A stretch of DNA of 64,000 nt. Origin: Albula goreensis (taxonomy: Eukaryota > Chordata > Actinopteri > Albuliformes > Albulidae). The position numbers and the translations under genes are program-made. This document shows positions 14,459 through 28,100 of the stretch, one piece after another (position 1 is the first letter of the stretch; each line of letters opens with the position of its first letter). Location of the stretch: positions 23,534,646-23,598,645 of the forward strand of contig CM040743.1 in NCBI GenBank assembly GCA_022829145.1, given 5' to 3'. The notes beneath the pieces were generated by a model. It was not told where the DNA came from. It ran no database searches and worked only from the letters and a program-made list of their open reading frames with translations.

Positions 14459-15060
14459 GCAATTAGTAAATGTTTTGTATTCACGGGGATATAGGTTATC
14501 AAGGTATCAGAATAAACGTGCCTCGGTTACGTACACTGAACAGTACAGCAGAAAAAAAAATTGAACCAGCAAACCAGTAAACCAGCTGACATTTAGTATG
14601 TCACAGTGCAGCACCGTAAGCATCCCTCAAAGCAGAACAGCACTAGCAGGCGGGATAGCTAGGTCACAGATCAGCAAAACGAATCGGAGGAGCAACTGGA
14701 CAGTTACAAAAAGCAATTCAAAATGCTCACTGGTGAACTGGCAGAGTTCTCACTGGCTGAACAAGCAACTTCAGCGTGCGGATCAATTATATACGGCGAT
14801 TACCTGTATTGCCAGCCTTGAAGCAGGTTCGTGTATTTACTCAGTACCCCTTCCAGGTGTCCCTTGTGTGCCTGCTGCAAGCTGACGCTGTTCCCCGATA
14901 TTCCTCCCCGACTCCCTGCCCCTCCAGCCGGACTACCAACTGACATCGACCCCGGGCTGTGTGTTCTCCCGATCTTTCTAGCGGAGTTCGCACGGTCTGC
15001 AGAGAACACAGAGTTGGTTTTGCTAGTCCCGGGATGTGCACCGCTCAATGTCTTCTCCAT
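6964..15060 (-). CDS. osbpl10: osbpl10, oxysterol-binding protein-related protein 10 (5' part, exons 1-2; continues past left edge)
   Basis: Members of this family bind sterols or phospholipids and move lipid between membranes. The N-terminal PH domain targets the protein to phosphoinositide-containing membranes. Two exons are visible: 14804-15060 (start ATG at 15060) and 6964-7139. They join in phase 2 (AG + G, an Arg codon) and give 144 complete codons: a Ser/Gly-rich N-terminus of about 65 residues, then the start of a PH domain ([18 protein letters not shown], then [17 protein letters not shown], then KNQKPRG). From memory, the [16 protein letters not shown] and SDEAP...VHSANGE segments fit ORP10 better than ORP11, whose equivalent reads as YLMKYTNLVTGWQYR. 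The rest of the PH domain and the lipid-binding ORD are not in the window, which is expected because OSBPL10 introns are long. The gene starts about 16 kb from the 3' end of zdhhc3, and both are on the minus strand. The paralogue call (10 versus 11) is about 85% sure. Confidence 0.9.
8792..8812. repeat. Short (CA)n microsatellite
   Basis: About ten CA units. Confidence 0.9.
9988..10040 (+). mobile_element. SINE 3' tail fragment
   Basis: GAGTCGCTCTGG followed by AGCATCTGCTGAAAGC resembles the widespread teleost SINE tail gtcgctctggataagagcgtctgctaaatg. No clear tRNA-like head is attached. Confidence 0.5.
12198..12280. repeat. AAT/ATA-rich simple repeat
   Basis: A degenerate (AAT)n tract with GAT, CAT and AAG interruptions. 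Confidence 0.9.
14372..14458. repeat. (TTC)n then (TTA)n microsatellite
   Basis: A pyrimidine-rich TTC/CTT stretch is followed by about 16 uninterrupted TTA units. The apparent poly-Leu and poly-Ile frames here are artefacts of this repeat. Confidence 0.95.
14804..15060 (-). CDS. osbpl10: osbpl10 exon 1 (coding part)
   Basis: This exon has 257 coding bases. It opens with [11 protein letters not shown], passes through a low-complexity Ser/Gly stretch ([14 protein letters not shown]) and ends in [18 protein letters not shown] plus two bases of an Arg codon. The donor is CAG|GTAATC. The start is the first ATG of the open frame that leads into the PH domain. Exact conservation of the last 18 residues with the ORP10 family fixes the frame. 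Confidence 0.9.
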
Positions 15061-15420
15061 TCTAGCAACTGGAGTGGGACGGACAGGGCAACTAGATTTG
15101 TTTCTCTATATCATCGGTGAAACAGCGCAACGTATGACTAGACTGACTTCACTTAAATTAAGAACTTGGAAATTGCAGCATCCATATTCCGTTCACGGTT
15201 TTGTCGTCTGCTTTCCCCAACCGGCCCAGTCATATTCCTTGTCACGATTAGGATTATTTTCCTTGCTGCGGCGTTTGCTCTTGCTTGTATTCTAGCGTTT
15301 TTAAAATGGAAATCACCGTAGCGTCACTCCCTCCGCCTCTCCACCAACCCGGATATTACAGTCCAGATACACATCATCACATGGAGCTCAGCAAAGTCTC
15401 ACGGTCCCGAGCGCAGAATA
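15061..15420 (-). promoter_or_regulatory. osbpl10 5' UTR / promoter-proximal region
   Basis: The DNA just upstream of the osbpl10 start codon is richer in C, G and CpG than the flanking AT-rich DNA (for example around 15210-15420). That is the usual look of a vertebrate housekeeping-type promoter. I cannot place a transcription start, and no TATA box stands out. Confidence 0.4.
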
Positions 15421-18400
15421 CCGATCTTCACGTTTCCTGTAGTGTGTAAACCTTAGATGCTGATTCACCAGTGTAAAGATTCCTCACGCAGTAAGCGCAC
15501 ATTCAAAAAAAACCTTCTGCATATTACGAACTGCCAGGCATGCTTATGGCTGAACTTATTCTAGATTTGCTCACGTTTACATATTTGTAGTGCGTACCTG
15601 ACAAACCAGTCCAGTGTCCTTACTAAACGCAAAAGTGGAATACCACCCTAGTTCCACCAGTATGACTGCAAGGCATCCTATATTGGCAGTAACTTCAGCA
15701 GGTTGTTGCCAAATCCGCATACTATATTTAAATTGTGCTGTTTAGAGAGAGGATGTAACACAGGTGGGACCACAAACCACTGCCCTCCCCACCAGTTGTG
15801 GAATTGAAATACAGTTTGATTTTTGAGTCAATTGCTTGCGAGGAAATCCAAGCACAACTGTAGTGCATAAATATGTTAAACCACAACTGTCATAAAGATT
15901 TTCAACAATGTATTTTTTTCCGTAGCTGTCTATCTAAAAACAGTTATCTCTCATTCTCATGGAAAATCCACAAAACTTCTAATGCTAGTGAAAATTGCTT
16001 TAACTCACATAACATAATATTAATTAATATGAAAACCTTACTGCAAAACATGATATGCTAAATTTCATAAGAACATGGGTCTAATAAGAACATAGGCCTA
16101 TCCATCCAGACTGTCATGTTCCTGAGGAGGAAGAAAATGCAAGCCATTTTGAAAAGATGAAGTTGAAATTGTTATAGGACACCCATTGAAATAGGAGAAA
16201 GAATACCCTTAACTTGAACAGAACTAATGTAAAGAGTACCTGTCTTTCACATTCTGTATGATGAGAGGCACAATTTATAAATGCCATACATCCTTTTCCA
16301 AAACTGGATTTTGTCAATTTTGTTGTAAATATGTATACTAAAGCTTGTGTGTACAAATTGAAATATGCACCAAAGTCTGAAGTGTATGATACTAACTTTT
16401 GTCAGATTGACTGGAAATTCAATTAAGTTGCTAACATGATAATAGCAATACATGAACACTTTGTAAGAGATGTTTCTAACTCAGAGTCAAATTTTCATGG
16501 AAATTTTCCTTGTAGCAAAGATACCTAGCATATACACTTCTTATTTCACATCTTTTGGGTCATTAAGTTCAGTAAGTACAATCTAACATTGTAATTGACT
16601 TCACCCTAATATATAGATTACCTTGACAAAAATAGTTTTAAGTTTTATTAATACAGATATTGTTTATTCTTAAAAAGCATTTTAAGAATTGCCATTAATT
16701 ATTGTTCATTTATATAACACTATGCTTTTATGGTATGCCAGCATCACAATTTACCTGTTGCTAGGTAACCAATTCGACAGTAAGTGGCTCAGCAACGATC
16801 CTTGCATACATGTATTTAAATACGCAGCAAGTTAAAGTAACATTAGCATAAATTATATGACCAGACATTTTTCAATAGGCAGGAATTTTATTTCTGAAAT
16901 TCAGCTGTATGACTATGGGTAGAAATGTTGTGTTGCCTATCAGCAAAAAAAAAAGTAAGACCTAGTCAGATTCAGTATAGCGATCCCTTTTTTAAAAATC
17001 TCTCATCCCCAGGTGTACTCACCCTTCTTTTGCAGTGCTGCCCTGTATTGGCTCACCTTCATTACTGCATCTGTCTGCAGGCTGAGCCTTGCGATATATC
17101 ACCTGAGCTACAGTGCGAACGCAGCATGAGCGATGAGGTCAGCAGGTCATGGGTCTACGGCAGTTTATCGAAAGGCTGATGTAAAGCAGTCTCAGGTCAT
17201 TAATTCACGGCAGATGTTAAAGGTAAAATGTACGTACCACAAACTCATTGAATAAATTTACATTTGTAAGTTAGTGTACCTCAAACCTTCTGATGTCCTG
17301 GCTTTTGACTGATTTTTATGTCGACTGGTTGCGACTGGTCAATCATATTTCTTTTTGATGACACTATGTATTGATTTTTTTCCTGTGATGTGCATCATCT
17401 ACTGTCAGTACAAAATGTGACTTTGTAATGAAAGGACAAATAATTATTATTCTTGTTCTGAAAATGATGTACCTTGGCTATACAACAGAACCATATGCAA
17501 ACATAGTTTATTATAATATAATATGTGCATTATTTTATTTGTGAAATTTAAAGCGTGAAACAAACATGTAGGGCATTTATGGGCAGGCAGGGAAAAATAT
17601 TCATACTGTTCATACCTGCATTTTCTTTTATTTATTTGTTTTTTTATTTGAGAAGTCCCACTGAGATATAAGAATGAGATCAAATAAAACTCACAGAAGA
17701 TTCAACATATTAAAATACCAGCATACAGTACAAATATGGCATTGTCTCTTATGATGGGGTTCTTCCTTACTCAAGCCCTCCTGAGCAGCAGACTTTGTCA
17801 GAGGTCTGACCCTGTGTCTTTGGTGTGAAACCATCTGCTTACTCGTGCTTCAGTGGAGCTAAACTCACCCCCTTGTTTGAGCGTGTAGACCTGCTGCCCT
17901 GGCACATTTTGGCCTGGAGATACTTCTCATTTGTACTGAGAAATCTGCAGTCTGCGGAAGCTCCCACTGCACAGAGCTCCCTCTGCTCAGTACTCTGTGA
18001 GGGACCGCTGGCGATGAGGCATGTCCTTGGGAGCTGGTAGCTGAACGCTGCCTGGCGCCAAGACAGCAGGGCCTTATGGGTAACACATTGCAAAAACAGA
18101 AAGCCTTCTGGGCTGCTGGCAGGCAGATTTTTCACTCCCCTCCCCCCCCCATTTCCTTCTCAATTTAAATATCTCTTTTTTCCATCTTCCTCTGCAAAAT
18201 TGTGTGATTCAGGGTGCGGAACTGTTACTCCAACAGTCATAGCTGCATTGCAACTCAAAGTGTGCTTGGAGTTAACTCACAACAGGTTCAGGCTCCTGCA
18301 TAAGGGTATATAAACAGCATGGATAATGTCATTGTAACATCTGAGGATTCGGAGGAGCACCGAGGCTGGTGGTTCAGATGAAGGGCAAATGAATTTGCCA

Positions 18401-20083
18401 TCAATCACTGAGGTGGATGAGATGTGGGCACTCAGTAAAGAGAGCATCAATCAGCCTACCCAGTCTGCAGCAGGACTCAATTACAATTTCAGAAGTATCT
18501 GTTTTTCCAAGTTCCCCTCTAGCAGCTGGTCCAACCTCAGTGTCACCATACCAGGTCTATGTCCAAATACTCTCACACTTTTGGACTTGATTTATTCATT
18601 CTGTCATCTTGGGCAGGTGAAATAAAGATGGCAGAACCCTTCCATAGTTAGCAACAACTTTGAAATTACTTTGAAGGAATGGAGAGAGGGCTCTCTTTCA
18701 ATATATTCAGTTATTGATTCGGGGTTTGAGTGGTGTGTTTTTAAACCCTTCGAGCTGAAGAGTGCACCCTCTCCACACTGTCATAGTGACACACAATCTT
18801 TTCAGACAGCCCCACGCACAGATGTGAGCATGTGCATATGCATATGGGTACCAATGCTAAAGTGTATGAATGGCACATGACTTGAAATGGCTCTGCCACA
18901 ACATTTCAACAATTTGTTAATGATCAAATTTTGGGAGCACAGTTGTTTCATTCTGTCACTCTTGCAGCTGCTCAAAACTTTAAAAGCTGTGGTTTTTAGA
19001 AGGCTTAATCATACAAAGACCCTGTTCTATAACTGCCCTAATGTCTCTCACCATGATAAATGACAGCTTTTACTCTCTAAGTTGGGGAAGATACAGGATA
19101 GAACATCTGCATTACTTCAGATTCCAACAGAGTGGCAAAGACCTTACTTGTGCAGCAGTAGGAAACGGGTACATTTATTATTAAATCAATCGCAATCAAT
19201 TACAATGTATAGTATGGAAAGACTTTTCTTCTCTTTTTCCAAAGACTTCAGTTCAATGATGCAGCTTGGTGGCAATTAGCAACACCCACATTTCCCTTCA
19301 AAAGGGACCATCAATGAGGATGCATTTTTTTGCAAAACAGAAAGCATGCAACAAGACAAAGTAGTCTTCCACAGCATGGAGAGCAGACAAATTATCCTAA
19401 AAAATGAAAATGAATCATTGCGAGAGGCAGCTCAGTGTAGCAGATGTCACGTTGCAGCTCTTTTCATTAGTTGATGGTGCTCCCAGTTAACCATCAGGCA
19501 GGGAGGATTAATGTGATGTTCGCAGGCCTGATTTCCCTGCCGGTAGGTAGTACGGTGCTCGATCATTAGGAAGAGAGACTACTGACCTTGATTCGTGACG
19601 CGGTCCCTCGCTTGCAGGGAACATCGGAATAAGCTCAGGGCATGCCTTATCATGTTTGGAATTTGTCCAGAGTGTCTCCCACTCACAATTCACTGGCTTA
19701 TTAATTTAAAGAAGTTACAATAGTTTTTGATGGTTTACTTTGCCATCTATTCTTAATCTTTGTTTCCTTTTCAGGTGTGCGGCATGAGGGTGGTACTGAG
19801 TGCACAAGAATAGGTTGTGTGGGAGCCAATCCACTGGAAATATTGGTGTTGCTTTGCAGAACAGTATCTCCTATCAGACAGCAATTTGTTGCCTAGATGT
19901 TGAGCAAAGAGATCCATAGTCTGGAAATTGGTTAGAATGACCTGAGGAGAAAAAGAAAGGGTGATTGGGATAGAGATGGAGATGAGGTAGAGGGAGATGT
20001 AGGAAAAGGAGAGCAAGATGGAAAGTGAGGTGCATGACATTTTTATACTTGAACAAAAAAACGTTTTGGTATATACAGCACCT

Positions 20084-20151
20084 CCAGTCAAAAGTTTGGA
20101 CACACTTTCCCATTTACTTGAATGAGAAAGTGTGTCCAAACGTTTGACTGG
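20084..20151. mobile_element. Tc1/mariner-type foldback (two terminal repeats back to back)
   Basis: The arms at 20084-20109 and 20126-20151 are 26 bases each, with one mismatch, around a 16-base loop. The arm, CCAGTCAAAAGTTTGGACAC and so on, is the terminal repeat of a widespread teleost Tc1 family. The outer bases (tacag...tactg) continue the palindrome. The transposase is absent, leaving a hairpin of about 70 bases. Confidence 0.8.
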
Positions 20152-23100
20152 TACTGCATGAAAGTATTTTAATAAAGGGTTGTCTGAGAATATTTCTTTT
20201 TTATTCGTATTTATTTTTATAAAACTCCAAGAAACTACCTAAAGATGCCATGGATTTATCCTGCAGAATGAAAAACCCCTAGAAGAGCACTTATTCCCAT
20301 TTAGGTAAAATATGGCACCTGTTTTTAAAGAAAATGAAACCACAAAATACATCAGCCTCAAACACACTGGCTGTTTCAATAGTTGTGTCCACCAAAATGC
20401 TTTATATGTGTTTATTCGTCTTCCTGTTTTGCAGTAGAAATATGGAAAAAGCATCAACATGGACAAACACAGAAAGCAACAAAATGTCCACAGAACAGTC
20501 AAGTTGCAAACCAAAATGACTGATGTAACTTCAAGATGGCATAGCCCAAAACCCACACCTCCTCCAAAATGGAATCCTGGAACAGGTGCATCTTAAACAT
20601 GAGTTAAATGCATTGCAAAATTATGTTTTATTTTTGTTCAGAAAGAAAACAACAGAAATAAATGTATAACTTCAAAGTGACCACACAGAATCAAACATGT
20701 CTAAGCCTGGTTTATAATCAAATATCCCTAAAGATGTACTTACCCACATATCTATATACCTTTTCAAACAAGACTGTGAGTGTAATTTAACAGGTTTCCA
20801 TTATGCGCAGTATTTGTCTAAACACATTTAGTCTTGCAGAAGTACAAGGGTTCATTGATGTAACTAAGGATAAGAAGCCATGATCCAATCCCAAAAGATA
20901 TTGTTTTCTTCATGTTAAATGGCAATGCCACAGTCTGATGTGAAGTCAATCACTCCTCATATCCTCTGTAGAGGAGGATAAGGAGACATCTGCTAAAAGG
21001 CCTCCGGTGGTGCAGTTTGATCTGATAAAGCTTGCTGATGTGTGCACTGCATTATTCCAGAGACGGGCTCTCTAAAATAAACAGTTAATGAGCTCCAGGA
21101 GGGGGAAAGAGGTGACCCCACATGAATACTGATCATTTTAACCTCTGAACCACAGGGCTGCAATGTTTATTCATCAGGAACCATTAAAAAGTGAGGGAAA
21201 AGTGTTTTGATATTAAAAAAGTATTTTCTTATTCTATAATTTTTTTTGTTCTATAGAGGTAATGCATATTGATAGTATGCGTAAGTGTCAGAATGTTGTT
21301 CTAATGTTTTTCATAACTGAACAAATAGTGCTAAGTAAGATCGTTCTGAAGAGATACGCTGAGATGTCTGTGGGTAATTATTTATAATGTCTTTTGATGA
21401 AGCCAAAATCACTGCATTTGTCAGTTTGGTGTGAATGGGTTTTTTGAGTGTCTTGTCTTGAGTATTTCGTTTTAATAACTGATATGTTTTCTCATTAACT
21501 GAATTGAAGTAACTTGTATGTAACGTATGTATGTAATGCTATATTTATTTTAACATTTCGTGTCTCATAGTTCACTTTTGGGCTCAGCAGCAGTGCCCCT
21601 CCTTGCGCTCACACTAAAACTCAAAGCCAAGAAGTCTAACCAACGCTCTACAGTTCTGTGCCTCCCTTCAACTCTGCCTTGGGAGTAGAAATCATAGAAC
21701 AGTCAGTGTGTGATCTTAAAGTCAGGTTTGCTCTGGCAATCTGCTTCCTAAAAACATTCTACAACCAACTCTAGGACAGGACTATGTATTGCATTAGCCA
21801 GATTAATCCCAATTAAGACCTACCATATCCTCTTCAAGAATAATTTAATAATCAGTTAAAGGCTTTAGAACTGCAAGCTGAATGGGTAACTATCCCTTGA
21901 ATTATTCTGACTGAAAAGCAGTACGATCGGAAAAAAAGAAATCTTGCAGTCTAGATCTTCCATCCACTTGTTAGTTGTTGCCCTGGGGAATGAAGTGCTG
22001 CATAAGAGAAGAGTAGCAGGGACATCTACTGGCTCTGCACTGTGAGAACCACAAACACTTTGGCAAAGCTGAGATTTTACTCGTATGGTGAATCACTCAC
22101 TGCTGGAAACACTGTTATAGTTCTATCTTGGGCTCTGTCACTGGAGCGCAGGATGTGATGTATCGATTTTTATGTAAGAAATTCATTGATGTTTCCATCA
22201 TTTCAGCTGCATCATTTTTGGAATGGGGAATGTCATAGAGGTAGTTTCATTTTCGTAAGTGTGTATGTTTACAGTAGAATAGGATATGTCTCAACAAAAT
22301 GTTCATCTCTTGACTGTCATACAGAGTATGAGTTGAATTTGAATGTATGGCCACATCTAGCTCTATATTAAGTAAAGACATTAAACAAAGTAAGTATCCA
22401 TTTACTCACTTGACACTATTCACACAGGGTTTTGTTAATATTTATATCACATTAGAGCTAATATATTCTGAACATTATGTGAATGCTATGTTATGTTATG
22501 CAGTATCTCCAAAACATGTCCTGATAAACTAGTAAAATTATGAGTAAAAAAGGTAGAATCTGACTAAGCATATTGATTTATGTCTTTTGTTGTACTTCAG
22601 CTCTTATTCATTTGGCTGTGATAGGCACATAAATCACCACAGACACGGTATAGATTGAAAGTATTGTTTGTTTTTTTTTGTCTTATGTGGTGCCAATATG
22701 TTTAATGGAGTAAACCTTGAGGATACAGGAGATCACCATGCAGAAGAGGCACATACGTTGCAAACCACACACACACACACACCTTTTGTCTGAGATTGCT
22801 GTGCAGATGGTGATGAGAGATACAGAGGGGTTGAGTGATTGACTGATTTTGCACAGAACTGAAGGACATCTCATTAGTATTGATTGCCACACTGTCTGGT
22901 GGTCATAGAAAAGAGAGCGGGAAGAGACAGACTGATAATTCTTCATTTTCCTTTCCCAGCACATATATCAATATTGCTCTCTCTGCATCATGTATAGCTT
23001 TTGGGTGACTGAGTGCTGATACAGAGGATTTGAAACTGATGATAATCAACACCAGCGGTTGTCATATTCACAAAATTAAGGGGCTTCATTGTTGCCTCCT

Positions 23101-24984
23101 GAGAACGTTTGAGGGATACCAAGAGAGACAGAGAATCTGCACTTGTTCTTTCAGCTGCATTAGTGAAATTTCAGCTTTTTGAATAAGACAGAAACAAGAC
23201 CCTCGAGTCTAATTAACATTTCCTTGGAATTATTTTTAAATGTCTTCTACCCCAGAAGTATGCCCTTCAGAGTAGTGATAAAATGTACTATTTCATGAAG
23301 TGTTATAGATTTTGAAACACTATGCTGCCCATCAGCTGAGCTGCACAGTTATTCCATTGGCAGAGTCCACATCAAGTACAGTTGGTGTTGGCAAATTGCA
23401 GGCACCCAGTGGACTAGTCCCTCCTATGTTATGCAGTTGCATAAGGCATACTAAAGTATTCCCCAAATCTACAGTGAATCATACCCTGCCCTGCTGTGTC
23501 AGCCATAATCAGCTAGTGGTCTGGATTCAGTACTGGACTGGTGGTCACAAATCATACTTAATCCCGCCATGCTAACAGGATGAGCCTTCCAATATCCCCT
23601 GCTCTTAGACAATTCCACATTCTTTCTTAAGAATATAACATCGGAAATATGACATGGAATGAAATATTTGCTCGATGAAGAGAGTGGGGGAGAAGTAGTA
23701 TAAGAAAAGAAATCGTATTCCTTTATAACTCTCATCAAGTAAGCTCTTTGCATTGAATGATCACTGGATCAGCAAATAATTTTACTTGTAGTTGTTCAGT
23801 AACGGTGAAGTTTCAGCGTTTGGTATTTCATTCTACACACTGCAATCACAGTGTCACTATTAAGAATCAGAATTGCAGGCTATGTTGTACACAAATACTC
23901 TTCACTGAGGCCTTCAACTCGTGAGCCTTGCAGTCTGACAATTTTCCCTCTATAGTGTGTGCAAAGGGCTTACGGAAAGCTTGAGGAGAGACAATTTTGG
24001 CTGGCATGCAAAATTACAGCCTTCAACGGGGTAAAACAACGTTCCACTTGGAGGTGTTTGAATAATTAATATGCTGGTGCTTGGATGGTTGTGAATAATT
24101 GAGATTCTGGCCCATCTTCTGTGAGACACGGTCCAGGCTCAATGTGACGCACAGAACTTCACTAGTAGTGCTGTTCGCCTGAAAGCAGAGTGACTGTGTG
24201 GCAGCAGTTTAAATCCCTCACCCTGTGTGCTTTAGTTGACATTGGGTTGTGCACTTTGAATTATATTTATATTATGCCCATACAACAACATAGTGCTTAA
24301 AGTATCCCTGCAACCAGAATATATTTTGTCCACTTACACGATATAAAGATTGATGGATTTAAAAAAAGGTTTTAAAAGATTAAAGTACATTAGTAACCTG
24401 AACAAGATCTCATTTTCATTTAAGATTTGTAATATGAATATCTTTTTTAAAAATGATCAAATGCTAATGTCTGGCACATACTTTTACATAGGTCAGATCT
24501 CCTGCATCATCAATGCCTAAATTTGCATCTACCAATAATAGGGGGCTAAATATGCAAATATATTAAAATTACATTGGTTTCTGCTTGAAGGATGAGATAG
24601 CTTGCAGGCAAAATTGCTGCCAGCCCTGGATCAATATAAGAGCAGTACATTAGCTAAGGTTAGCAAGTTTTTGTCCTGTTAATGGCTGTGCTTACTTACC
24701 ATTCTGAAGCTGGCTGATTTCGACATTGCTGTGGAATATTTTGATGTGACAGTATCTGTCTCATACCCTTATGCCCTCATATTAGCCTTGACCAATCGTC
24801 ATAAAGAATAACCGTAAATTTAACTCTAATCTTTCAATACTGACTCACATCACAGCATTTCCTTGGTTGAGATGGACAAAAATTTCAAATGTAATAATTC
24901 ATTTTTTGGGGGAATTCCAAATGTTTGTTAGCTGGATATTGATTGCCTTTGCACTTGGATGTATTTTGCCCTTCTACTTGTCCT

Positions 24985-25107
24985 TGTTCTTTTTGTGTAT
25001 TTTTTATGCTTCTGCTGTTTTGTTGTGCTGCTTTTCTTGGCCATGTCTCTCTTGTAAAATAGATTTTAATCAAATGGACAAACCTGCTGAAATAAAGGTT
25101 AAATAAT
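24985..25107 (+). mobile_element. Non-LTR retrotransposon-like 3' tail
   Basis: CTTGGCCATGTCTCTCTTGT, then AAAATAGATTTTAATC and AATAAAGGTTAAATAA at the end, resembles the common teleost LINE-type 3' end (ggccaggtctcccttgtaaaagagattttaatctc...aaataaaggttaaata). I cannot name the family with confidence. Confidence 0.55.
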
Positions 25108-28100
25108 ATATTAAAAAAATTAATCATAAAGGCACAGCTTGTCTAAGACGCTCAGTCTTTCCACATGCCTCACCAGAGCCTCCGGAACCTTCTCCTTGGC
25201 CAGCTTCATATTCCCAACAAGTGCCCTCTCTGTGGCAGCTAACACCAGCCTTTGTCACAGCCGCTGCCTCTCTCATCTCGTCAGCCGTGGAAAATAGCAT
25301 GAGTGACCTTTCCTTTCTCATGCTCCTCAGAATGCCATTACATTCAGATTGAGTTTCACTGCCTTTTTAGATGAGAGATGGGCATAAAAACAAATCAAGA
25401 ATATTGCCATAAAGTAAAATTGCAGACATCATGTATAGATACTTTAAACTTCCAGCTAAATACCAACACATGTAAGTTATCTGCTCTATTTGATCCAACA
25501 AATGTGCATTTCCATGTTGGTGTAATATAACACGCACAAGCACTTTTATAATTTCAAAGAATTAAGTATATTGTGTATCAGTTATGTGTAACTTAATATT
25601 CTTAGTATGCATACTGAAACATGCAGCATCTGCTGAATAGATAGTTTTTGTGTTTCAGTACAGAAATATACAAATGGATATCACATAATAAATACCCAAT
25701 ATTATCCAAATACATTTTTCATGAACCCTTACTTAAAAATAAGCTATGAGTTATAGTAGAATACATCCCTGGGAATGGATTTTTATAAAGCTTAAGATTT
25801 CCTTAAAGCCTTAGTTGAAAGATGTTACTCTTTCAACAACAAAAACACAATAGAATTGATGAACCCTTAGTTCAGAATGGAGGGCCCAAAAGAAAGGTTC
25901 CATCACTTTGCTTGCACCTCAGTAGTCAGATGAATGAATCTTCCTTTCCTCTTCTACCAGCTCATCTCAACTGTGCCCTGGAAACTGTTCTTTCTGCCTT
26001 CCCTCTGCCAGGATTGGATGTCACATTCCTGGGTGACATCATTGTGTTTATGCCTAGATGGATTACAACACATTCCCACGGAATCTGATGCCATCAAAAT
26101 GTTCAAAAACATGACAAAACATTTACTATAACTCAAATTTAAATGCAAGACTAGTATGTCCTAACTGGATAATGCAAGCATTTCAGTTTGTTTTTCAAAA
26201 CAGAACCAGCTAAATAGCAGTCATGAACTTGCCAAATGGTTATTAGCTATAGTAAAATTGAACTTGTTATTGCAGTTCTAGGTTTATTTAGTTGCTTGAG
26301 ATGTTTTGTATAAATGGAGACTCCAAACAGCAGAATAAGTAGATGCAATGTAAATATACTTGACAGATATTTTGCAGATATTTCGACAGACGTATCAGCC
26401 ATGTAATTGGTTTGTTGAGAAGGGAGTGACATAAGGAGTTGATACATTTTGTTACAAACTCCTACTCTCAGTCTGAAGTCACATATATCAGTCAGTGTTT
26501 CTGTCAGTTCACATCTAAGTGCAGGTAAGAAATTTATACTCTGATTGGCTACTTGGTCAGTTTTTCTTGAAAAGATGAAACTACATACACCTTCCTCATC
26601 ACATTTTATTCTCAGTTGTATGCTCGAGACATGATTATAGCCACATGTAAAATGATAGGGCTAACTGACAGGTTACAAACTTGAAAAAGCTGTAACTCAT
26701 GTATGTAGCTTGGAAGAGACAAATAATCTTTCCTGTTAAGAATCTCTATATTGATACAGACCATCACTGTCATAATTATAGGTGGAAAACGACAGATACA
26801 TTAAGCAGTCGTTGTAAACTGGGCTAATGTGAAGGGAGGACAGGATTGGTGTTCTGTGGTTACTGGCTCCAGTCCCAGCTGTGCTTGAGTACTGGGAAAG
26901 ACTGATTTTATACAATCTGCTATTGGTAGAACTAGCATAGATAGTGGGGAGAGTAGTCTGCCAAATGTTCAAAAATTATAATCCAACAGCATTCAATGTA
27001 GGTCATTTTGAGACAGCTAGTTTTCAATGAGTTTTGAGACAGTTTTCATTGTGCTGTGGTGTGTACATGTCATTTTCCAGTGTGCTTTCCTGAACTTACA
27101 GGCATTATGCAAGGTTAAGAGTCTAGAAGAATGTGTTTATAGTATATATAAAAAGTCTTGAGTTTTGTTATAATTGCAAGGTTTTGTGTTGATTTTTTAT
27201 GTTCAAATATGGATTGATTTCAATTAGATCCTTCATTAGTTGAATGAAGAACATTACATGGCATCCTTCCATTCATAATGGTCATAAGCAGCATGGTAAA
27301 ACCATAACTTTTTAATTTATCACAAACATAGGAGAGTGACCAACCAAAACAGAATGTAAATTGAAAATAATGATATATGAATGGTGCCAGCTTAGAAGTG
27401 CAAGGTTTAAACTGAAGTAGCACTGGTAAGTTCATTCCAACTGTCTGCTGCAGTAAACACATATCCAAATACACCCCACTTGCAGGTAATTGCACATTTG
27501 ATTACCTTCTTGCAAGAATATCCACCCCATCTCAGTCATACCAGAGACTTTAAAGTTGGAACCCAGATTCTCCATAAGGTGTTTGGTTCTATTTGTGCTT
27601 ATTTGTGTTTTGTTGTGGAGAGACAGGGCTAGGGGGTGGACAGACGATTCAAGCTGTTTCATCCAAGATAAATCAGAATAAGCTCCCAGTACCTTATGAG
27701 CCTTTTAGAAGCATACAGGACTTAGAAATAGATCAAACTCTGTCTCAGTTCTGTTTATCTGAGTCAGTGAATACAGCCTATAGCTCGCTGTGTATCCGGC
27801 TAAAATTACTGGGGTCACTCAAAGAGAAAGTATGTATGATGTATGTTTTTCCACTCATAAACAGCACAGCCCTAGATGGTCTCAGACAGTATCTGAAATA
27901 CAGTGTGTCCCTTAGGTTAATGTTATAATGAACTATATTTCAATGTATACAAATATTATCATACACACGTCATGAAATAAAAAGGAATTTGTCAAAGGTT
28001 ATTTTTCATGACGAATCAATGGAAGCAAGCCGTAAAAGGCCTGGACAGAAATGTCACAAGCCTCTTATTTATTTTAATAGTTTTAACAAGGTGATGATGT

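Larger units (their letters stand above)
7140..14803. other. osbpl10 intron 1: repeats only
   Basis: This 7.7 kb intron separates the two osbpl10 exons. It holds a short (CA)n at about 8792-8812, a SINE-like tail near 9988-10040, an AAT/ATA-rich simple repeat at 12198-12280 and a (TTC)n/(TTA)n tract at 14372-14458. I recognise no coding exon. Confidence 0.6.

Noticed and set aside
14247..14564. Open frame with a long poly-Leu (plus) or poly-Ile (minus) run that looks like a membrane protein
   Set aside because: It is produced by the (TTC)n(TTA)n repeat, and no flanking family similarity exists.
6964..15060. Calling the first gene osbpl11 instead of osbpl10
   Set aside because: The end of exon 1 ([16 protein letters not shown]) and SDEAP...SANGE in exon 2 fit ORP10 better in my recall. 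An alignment of full exons would settle it.
14831..15295. 154-codon plus-strand open frame
   Set aside because: It is antisense to osbpl10 exon 1 and its promoter; GC-rich DNA lacks chance stops. No family was recognised.
27593..27928. 111-codon plus-strand open frame in the gene-free interval
   Set aside because: No motif or splice signals in family context, and its length is within chance expectation for this base composition.
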